From NCBI GenBank assembly GCA_947085815.1, contig CAMTXU010000036.1:1-64000 (forward strand): 64,000 nt of DNA, in the 5' to 3' direction. The DNA is from Fen-1258 sp947085815 (GTDB lineage: Bacteria > Bacteroidota > Ignavibacteria > Ignavibacteriales > Melioribacteraceae). Of the stretch, positions 63,035 to 64,000 are shown piece by piece; the stretch's first letter is position 1, and every line of letters starts with the position of its first letter. The notes beneath the pieces are model-generated. The model was not told the origin of the DNA and did not search any database. It was given only the letters and a program-made list of their open reading frames with translations. Position numbers and translations under genes: made by a program.

Positions 63035-63544
63035 TCACCATCTGTTGAAATGAATCCGTGATTGTTTGAATCGCTCCGGAGTTTCGTGAACCTCATTCGG
63101 AAGACCAATTGCAACTAGAGAGATCGGAATAATGTTTTCCGGTAATTCAAACAATTTCACCATTGGTTCCATTCTTTCTTTGCGTGGATATAGCCCGAGC
63201 CACACGCCGCCCAAGCCAAGATCATGTGCGGCAAGTAATAAATTTTGTGTTGCCGCTGAACAGTTAACTGCAAGATACTCAGGAATGCTTTCTATAAAAA
63301 TATCGCCGCAGATTAAAATTGCAAGAGGCACTTCATAAACCATATTAGCATGTGGATGAATCCTTGGAATCTTATGCAGAGTATCTTTTTGAGTAACAAC
63401 AATAAAATGCCATGGCTGTGTGTCGCGCGCTGAGGGTGCGTACATTGCAGCTTCCAATAATTTGTTTATTAACTCATCCGGAATTGCTGCAGATATAAAT
63501 TTTCTAATGCTTCTTCTTGTGCGGATTGCTTCAAGTGTTTCCAT
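63035..63544 (-). CDS. nitroreductase family protein
   Basis: 169-residue FMN-binding oxidoreductase. METLEAIRTRRSIRKF opens it with the FMN-phosphate Arg pattern; AAMYAPSARDTQPWHFIVV and GLGGVWLGLYPRKERM are family motifs. Substrate unknown. ATG 63544 is used; the frame runs upstream through other codons without a good ribosome binding site. Confidence 0.87.
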   Translation of the reverse strand: METLEAIRTRRSIRKFISAAIPDELINKLLEAAMYAPSARDTQPWHFIVVTQKDTLHKIPRIHPHANMVYEVPLAILICGDIFIESIPEYLAVNCSAATQNLLLAAHDLGLGGVWLGLYPRKERMEPMVKLFELPENIIPISLVAIGLPNEVHETPERFKQSRIHFNRW

Positions 63545-63653
63545 TTTAGATGTGACTTTTTGTTTGTACAAAATTAATTGAATTTCGGATTAAAGTTGTA
63601 CAATTCTTGAAGCATATAAACCACCTCATTAGTTCTATGATTGATGTAAAACT

Positions 63654-64000
63654 TCATCTCATAATAGAAGGAATTATATAATCGGAGATAATCTGAAGCA
63701 CCTTGCGTTCATTCTCGTCCGAAATTCCCCAGTCAATATATGGATTTGATGTGGCGGCGATAATCATATTTAGATCCGGCACGCAAATAATGTATTGTCC
63801 GCCATATCCCAGCGCGAAAAATATTTTCTGTCCGGCAAGCTCTCCAAGCCACCACAAATAACCATAGCCCGCTTTACTCAAACTTCCCCAGACTCCGGTA
63901 GATCCGCCCGAATATAGAAGAGAGCTTTTCACCCACGCTTCTGGAACAATTTGCTGACCGTTCAACTTTCCATTGTTCAAGTAGATCAATCCCAGAGCCG
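63654..64000 (-). CDS. C-terminal part of a serine hydrolase (beta-lactamase class C type)
   Basis: The gene runs off the right edge. The reading frame stays open to base 64000, with ALGLIYLNNGKLNGQQIVPE matching the late part of the penicillin-binding-protein/class C family, then GYGYLWWLG and GQYIICVPDLNMIIAATSN. The catalytic SxxK and YxN are outside the window. The function cannot be narrowed further. Confidence 0.8.
   Translation of the reverse strand, partial: ALGLIYLNNGKLNGQQIVPEAWVKSSLLYSGGSTGVWGSLSKAGYGYLWWLGELAGQKIFFALGYGGQYIICVPDLNMIIAATSNPYIDWGISDENERKVLQIISDYIIPSIMR

Overview
The window is AT-rich bacterial chromosome that I assign, from its content, to the Ignavibacteria/Chlorobi side of the Bacteroidota. 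The best evidence is one secreted protein (17320..18792) ending in a type IX secretion sorting domain of the SNYPNPFNPTTTINY...SGIYIY...KKMLLMK type. DUF5916 and TonB-type envelope proteins, a U32 protease, and small intergenic palindromes common in this group agree with it. No rRNA, tRNA, CRISPR array, transposase or prophage gene was seen. The window looks like ordinary core chromosome with a few accessory genes.

Layout, left to right. 258-3950: threonine synthase, then a BlaI-type repressor and M56 membrane protease with an operator. 4084-8402: a DNA repair block on the minus strand (yebC, ruvC, ruvA, recJ), with the RNase P RNA gene rnpB directly before recJ. 8581-18792: an AI-2E family permease, an orphan multi-PAS histidine kinase with a GNAT gene, a TlpA-like thioredoxin, a lipoprotein that appears to start at CTG, an O-methyltransferase, a repeat lipoprotein and the type IX cargo protein. 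18917-25433: a YitT membrane protein, an ABC exporter pair, a racemase and an M13 protease. 25530-31802: a compact arginine operon argC-J-B-R-G-H whose promoter is overlaid by two ArgR-like boxes. 31962-39470: small accessory genes (DUF486, XRE/DUF2975 pair, ACT-like protein, AlkD, outer-membrane protein, DinB, SnoaL-like, PadR, SIR2-like protein). 39621-43702: mnmE-mnmG-rsmG with two parS-like sites between mnmE and mnmG, which suggests closeness to the replication origin. 43920-51618: clpB, a TonB-like protein, a DUF5916 outer-membrane protein and a U32 protease. 51657-57364: an RND efflux operon (adaptor, pump, TolC-type channel). 57530-64000: a BASS-type transporter, an alpha/beta hydrolase, an M16 protease pair, a nitroreductase and a truncated serine hydrolase.

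The arginine operon shows a coherent circuit: ArgR is encoded in the operon, and its probable boxes cover both the -35 and -10 of the only obvious promoter. BlaI/M56 and PadR likewise have palindromes just upstream that fit autoregulation. The intergenic spaces hold several repeat families: a 75-bp element with terminal inverted repeats (two copies), GTAGAGAC-type palindromes, GAGCAATGCCAAAGGCAT repeats, and a TTTGCG repeat inside the RND operon. GC-rich CCCGC/GCGGG hairpins are also built into rnpB.

I found no clearly new multi-gene system. The most interesting items are the CTG-start lipoprotein with a winged-helix-like segment, rnpB reaching to the recJ ribosome binding site, the 75-bp element that supplies the recJ stop codon, and the SIR2-like protein beside the origin-type gene cluster.
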